Source: Psychromonas sp. SP041
GTDB taxonomy: Bacteria > Pseudomonadota > Gammaproteobacteria > Enterobacterales > Psychromonadaceae
Direction of reading: 5' to 3'
Length of the DNA: 64,000 bases
Assembly (NCBI RefSeq): GCF_000470315.2
Contig: NZ_CBRF02000013.1
Coordinates: forward strand, 54,224 to 118,223
Shown here: positions 61,422 through 64,000 of the stretch, piece after piece
How the letters are laid out: each line of letters begins with the position of its first letter
Numbering within the stretch: the first letter of the stretch is position 1
The notes under the pieces: model-generated
What the model was told of the DNA's origin: nothing
Seen by the model: the letters and a program-made list of their open reading frames with translations, nothing else
The model's database searches: none
Made by a program: the position numbers and the translations under genes

Positions 61422-61831
61422 TAAGTATGGGCCTCTAAAACGAGGCTATGACGATGACATCTAATGGAACGTATAACCACACCTTCAATTGAAAACTGAT
61501 CACATTCATTAATCAGAATGGTTTTGTATTTTTTATTTGCCGACAATAAAAGACGTCCTTTGATATCGATTATTTTGCAAACGAACTCGCCATTTAAATT
61601 TGCGACAATAACATCTGAAGTTTTTGCTGTTACATGGCGGTCAACGATTAAGATATCTCCACTAAATATGCCAACACCTATCATGGAGTCTCCATTCGCC
61701 TTCCCAATAAAAGTTGCACTGGGATGATCGACCAATAAAGCGTCTAAACTTAAGGGTAATTGAATGTAGTCGTTAGCGGGACTTTCAAAGCCAGTAATTC
61801 CCGCACTTGCTGTAATTGGAATGAATCTCAT
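61421..61831 (-). CDS. umuD: UmuD, self-cleaving pol V accessory protein
   Basis: A 136-residue S24 family protein. The cleavage region reads ITGFESPANDYIQLP, with Thr-Gly (13-14) in place of the Cys-Gly of E. coli UmuD. The catalytic dyad is Ser49 in GKANGDSMIGVGI and Lys86 in FVCKII. RecA-stimulated self-cleavage gives the form that activates UmuC. Strictly coupled to umuC. A LexA box 10 bases upstream of the start places the operon under SOS control. It lacks the longer LexA-type N-terminus, so it is not a repressor. Confidence 0.95.
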   Translation of the reverse strand: MRFIPITASAGITGFESPANDYIQLPLSLDALLVDHPSATFIGKANGDSMIGVGIFSGDILIVDRHVTAKTSDVIVANLNGEFVCKIIDIKGRLLLSANKKYKTILINECDQFSIEGVVIRSIRCHRHSLVLEAHT

Positions 61832-61841
61832 AAAAACCTAA

Positions 61842-61857
61842 CTGTATATAAACACAG
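61842..61857 (-). promoter_or_regulatory. LexA (SOS) box
   Basis: CTGT-ATATAAAC-ACAG is a perfect CTGT-N8-ACAG LexA operator directly before the umuD start. The AT-rich core overlaps the expected promoter. Confidence 0.9.
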
Positions 61858-62139
61858 TTCTATTATAATCTAGAGCCCCATAACATCAAGTCCGCCTCTA
61901 ATAAAAACCCACTAATAAAATTATATTTAGCGGAGGTAAAAATTAAATTAATAATTATAACTTGTAAATTCGTATTTATTTAAGATATAACAATTAAAAG
62001 CCTAATTTAATATTTTTTAATCGTTAAATTAAATAAACGAATTTATTTCATAAAATGACAATTATCACGCCAATGTATCGCAATTTGTAAATAAAATAAG
62101 GATACATGGCTCATTAATTGGGCAAATTCGGATTTTTGT
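61858..62139. other. A+T-rich intergenic region before the repeat array
   Basis: About 280 bases of very A+T-rich sequence with no gene. It could assist DNA opening if the array is an origin, but I see no DnaA-box cluster. Confidence 0.4.
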
Positions 62140-64000
62140 TGTCGGAAAACCGACAGTTTTATCCCCTACCCCCCCTTCTCTCCTAAAAGGTTTGCTAAAT
62201 TTATTAGTGCCCTTTCAGAATTTTAATTAATGCCCTATGCACTTGTGACTCGACAACACACGGCCCTTAGTTTTACGAAACTTTATAACATTTCATTCAT
62301 TATTTTATATCCAAAATCTAAACGGTACGAAGTCAGACACTTTCTTCTATATGATATCTATAATGGCTTCCCACTTGATTTAAAGTCTTTGGCCAAGGTT
62401 GTCGAAAGTCCGACACCTTATATTATCCAGGTTGCTCACTCCTTTGCACTTCTATTTGCCCTACTAATTCTAGTTGGTGAAAATCAACATAGTTAACCCC
62501 CCTGCCCCTTTGAACAAATACGAACAGTAATGTTCTATCTAATTCACTATTATTTACTTAAAAGAGAGAGTTTACTCTTGTTGATAGATAGCCAACAAAA
62601 TTAGGAACAACTAATTTCACATGTCTTTACCTCGACTTCATTGCTTTATGTATTGATTTATTAGCTGCTGATGTTTGTGATTTCACAGCACGCAACTAAA
62701 GCGACAGAATGGGTTTATCGGAATACTGACACTTTGCCTTATGTCCTTTTTGTAATTGCACAGCGTTTGATTTAAGCGCCTTGTGGGGAGTTATCGGAAC
62801 GCCGACACTTCGTCTTATCGAATATCTGTGAATTCTCCGCGTGATTTAAATGTCTGATACAAAGTTGTCGGAACTCCGACACTAATTTTTGCCATTCTAT
62901 TTTATTTAGCTCGCGGCTTTGAGTAGATTTTTTAAAGAAAAGTTGTCGGAACGCCGACACTTTTTTTATCCAATATCTATAATTGCTCCGCGTGATAAAA
63001 ACACCTGGTCACCAGTTGTCGGAAATTCGACAATATTTAGCACAATCTATTTGTAGAATTACCAGCTTTGAATTGATTGATTAATGAAAAGTTGTCGGAA
63101 CACCGACACTATTTAGGCCATTCTATTTTATTAGATTCACTGCTTTGAATTGTTCCAGTAAAGAAAAGTTGTCGGAACACCGACACTATTTATGCCATTC
63201 TATTATATTTAATTCACTACTCTGAGTAAATCCAATAAAGAATAGTTGTCGGAGAACCGACACTATTTGGCACAATTAATTTGTGAAATTAACGACTACG
63301 AATTGAATCACTAATGAAAAACTGTCGGAACGCCGACACTATTTAGGCTATTCTATTTTATTAGATTCACTGCTTTGAATTGTTCCTGTAAAGAAAAGTT
63401 GTCGGAACACCGACACTATTTATGCCATTCTATTATATTTAATTCACTACTTTGAGTTGATCCAATAAAGAATAATTGTCGGAACGCGACACCATTTTGC
63501 TCAATCAATTTGTGAAATTAACGACTACGAATTGAATCACTAATGAAAAACTGTCGGAACGCCGACACTATTTGGCACAGCCAATTTAAAAAAAGTAACA
63601 GCTACGAATTGAGCCACTGATGGAAAGTTGTCGGAACTCCGACACTTTGTTATATCCAATATCTATAATTGCTCCAAATAATTAAAGCTCCAGTTCAAGA
63701 ATTGTCGGAACACCGACACTATTTAGACCGTCCTATTTCATTTAATTCACTGCTCTTAGTTGAACCAATAAAGAAAAGTTGTCGGAACGCCGACACTATT
63801 TGGCACAGCCAATTTAATAAAAGTAACAGCTACGAGTTGAACCACTAATGGAAAGTTGTCGGAAAACCGACACTATTTAGCGCAATCAATTTGTGAAATT
63901 AACGACTACGAATTGAATCACTAATGAAAAACTGTCAGAACGCCGACACTATTTGGCACAGCCAATTTAATAAAAGTAACAGCTACGAGTTGAACCAATA
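62140..64000. repeat. palindrome array, TGTCGG-N4-CCGACA, about 76-bp period (continues past window)
   Basis: Clear copies of a 16-bp dyad start at 62140, 62400, 62716, 62792, 62866, 62944, 63017, 63093, 63170, 63247, 63323, 63400, 63477, 63552, 63629, 63703, 63780, 63857 and 63933. From 62716 on, the spacing is always 73-78 bases, mostly 76-77. The typical unit is GTTGTCGGAACGCCGACACT followed by ATTT. The intervening 55-60 bases are also related and fall into at least three families (ATTTAGGCCATTCTATTTTA, ATTTGGCACAATCAATTTGT and ATCCAATATCTATAATTGCT types). Degenerate copies fill some gaps on the left. Likely an operator array for a plasmid protein: centromere, incompatibility locus or origin. 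No protein gene lies inside. Confidence 0.93.

Noticed and set aside
62230..62496. Open reading frame of 88 codons
   Set aside because: It runs through two degraded copies of the dyad repeat, has no ribosome site and looks like repeat sequence read in a chance frame.
62140..64000. CRISPR array
   Set aside because: The repeats are short palindromes, the intervals are 55-60 bases and are themselves related in sequence, and no cas gene is present. Spacers of a CRISPR array would be unrelated.
62140..64000. Integron attC cassette array
   Set aside because: There are no open frames between the dyads, no GTTRRRY core sites and no integrase gene in view.
1..64000. Complete insertion sequence or prophage
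   Set aside because: No transposase, integrase or phage structural gene was recognised; only the MITE-like element and scattered gene relics were seen.

Overview
The window is AT-rich DNA of a Gram-negative gammaproteobacterium, most likely marine (Vibrionales or Alteromonadales type, judged only from gene families and base composition). It looks like part of a large conjugative plasmid or plasmid-like second replicon. It carries a ColE2-type initiator/primase (Replicase plus PriCT_1 domains, 30.2 kb), a ParM-like actin with a ParR-like partner (47.5-49.2 kb), DotL/IcmO- and DotM/IcmP-like coupling proteins of an I-type (Dot/Icm-like) type IV secretion system (43.6-47.4 kb), a prepilin peptidase, a Phd/ParE-type toxin-antitoxin pair, umuDC under a LexA box, and a long repeat array at the right end. 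No rRNA, tRNA or complete insertion sequence was seen.

Layout. 0-1.7 kb: the end of a LuxR-type regulator, a lux-box-like site, and a two-gene unit of a 2-oxoglutarate amino-acid-hydroxylase-like enzyme (PF10014 type) and a LysO-like exporter. 1.8-15.4 kb: mostly unrecognised accessory genes, with a DUF1064 nuclease-like protein, YggX, a large LysM/repeat protein, a CheY-like receiver, DUF3592-type membrane proteins, a HExxH protein and an RNase H. 15.5-21.2 kb: an operon-like group of a coiled-coil protein, an unknown protein and an AAA+ ATPase, with an internal terminator, followed by an unknown protein with its own strong promoter. 21.4-29.6 kb: a second-copy Mfd, an Mrr-type nuclease with membrane anchor, a LytTR regulator paired with a tail-anchored protein, and a YkgJ-type cysteine-cluster protein. 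29.6-32.7 kb: the replication region with a probable antisense RNA, then a radical SAM/SPASM enzyme. 32.7-42.1 kb: lipoprotein, prepilin peptidase, small membrane and secreted proteins, ClpP and SecA paralogues. 42.2-51.2 kb: conjugation coupling, partition, a 5'-3' exonuclease and endonuclease I. 51.2-56.5 kb: a umuC relic and a decaying cassette of ATP-grasp enzyme, EamA exporter, flavoprotein remnant, LysE exporter, AlaX editing protein and 2OG oxygenase. 56.5-61.9 kb: a MITE-like element, a secreted HExxH protein, toxin-antitoxin and umuDC. 62.1-64.0 kb: palindromes of the form TGTCGG-N4-CCGACA, spaced about 76 bp apart, running off the window edge.

How parts fit together. Many genes duplicate chromosomal housekeeping functions (Mfd, SecA, ClpP, YggX, CheY, EndA, UmuDC, prepilin peptidase), as expected on a large stable replicon. 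Two separate modules pair a 2OG oxygenase with amino-acid exporters. One is intact with a possible quorum-sensing site. The other is broken and includes a tRNA-editing protein, which suggests past production of a modified amino acid. Many accessory genes share a near-consensus promoter, TTGACN-N16/17-TATATT. In several cases it overlaps the apparent N-terminus of an open frame and moves the true start downstream.
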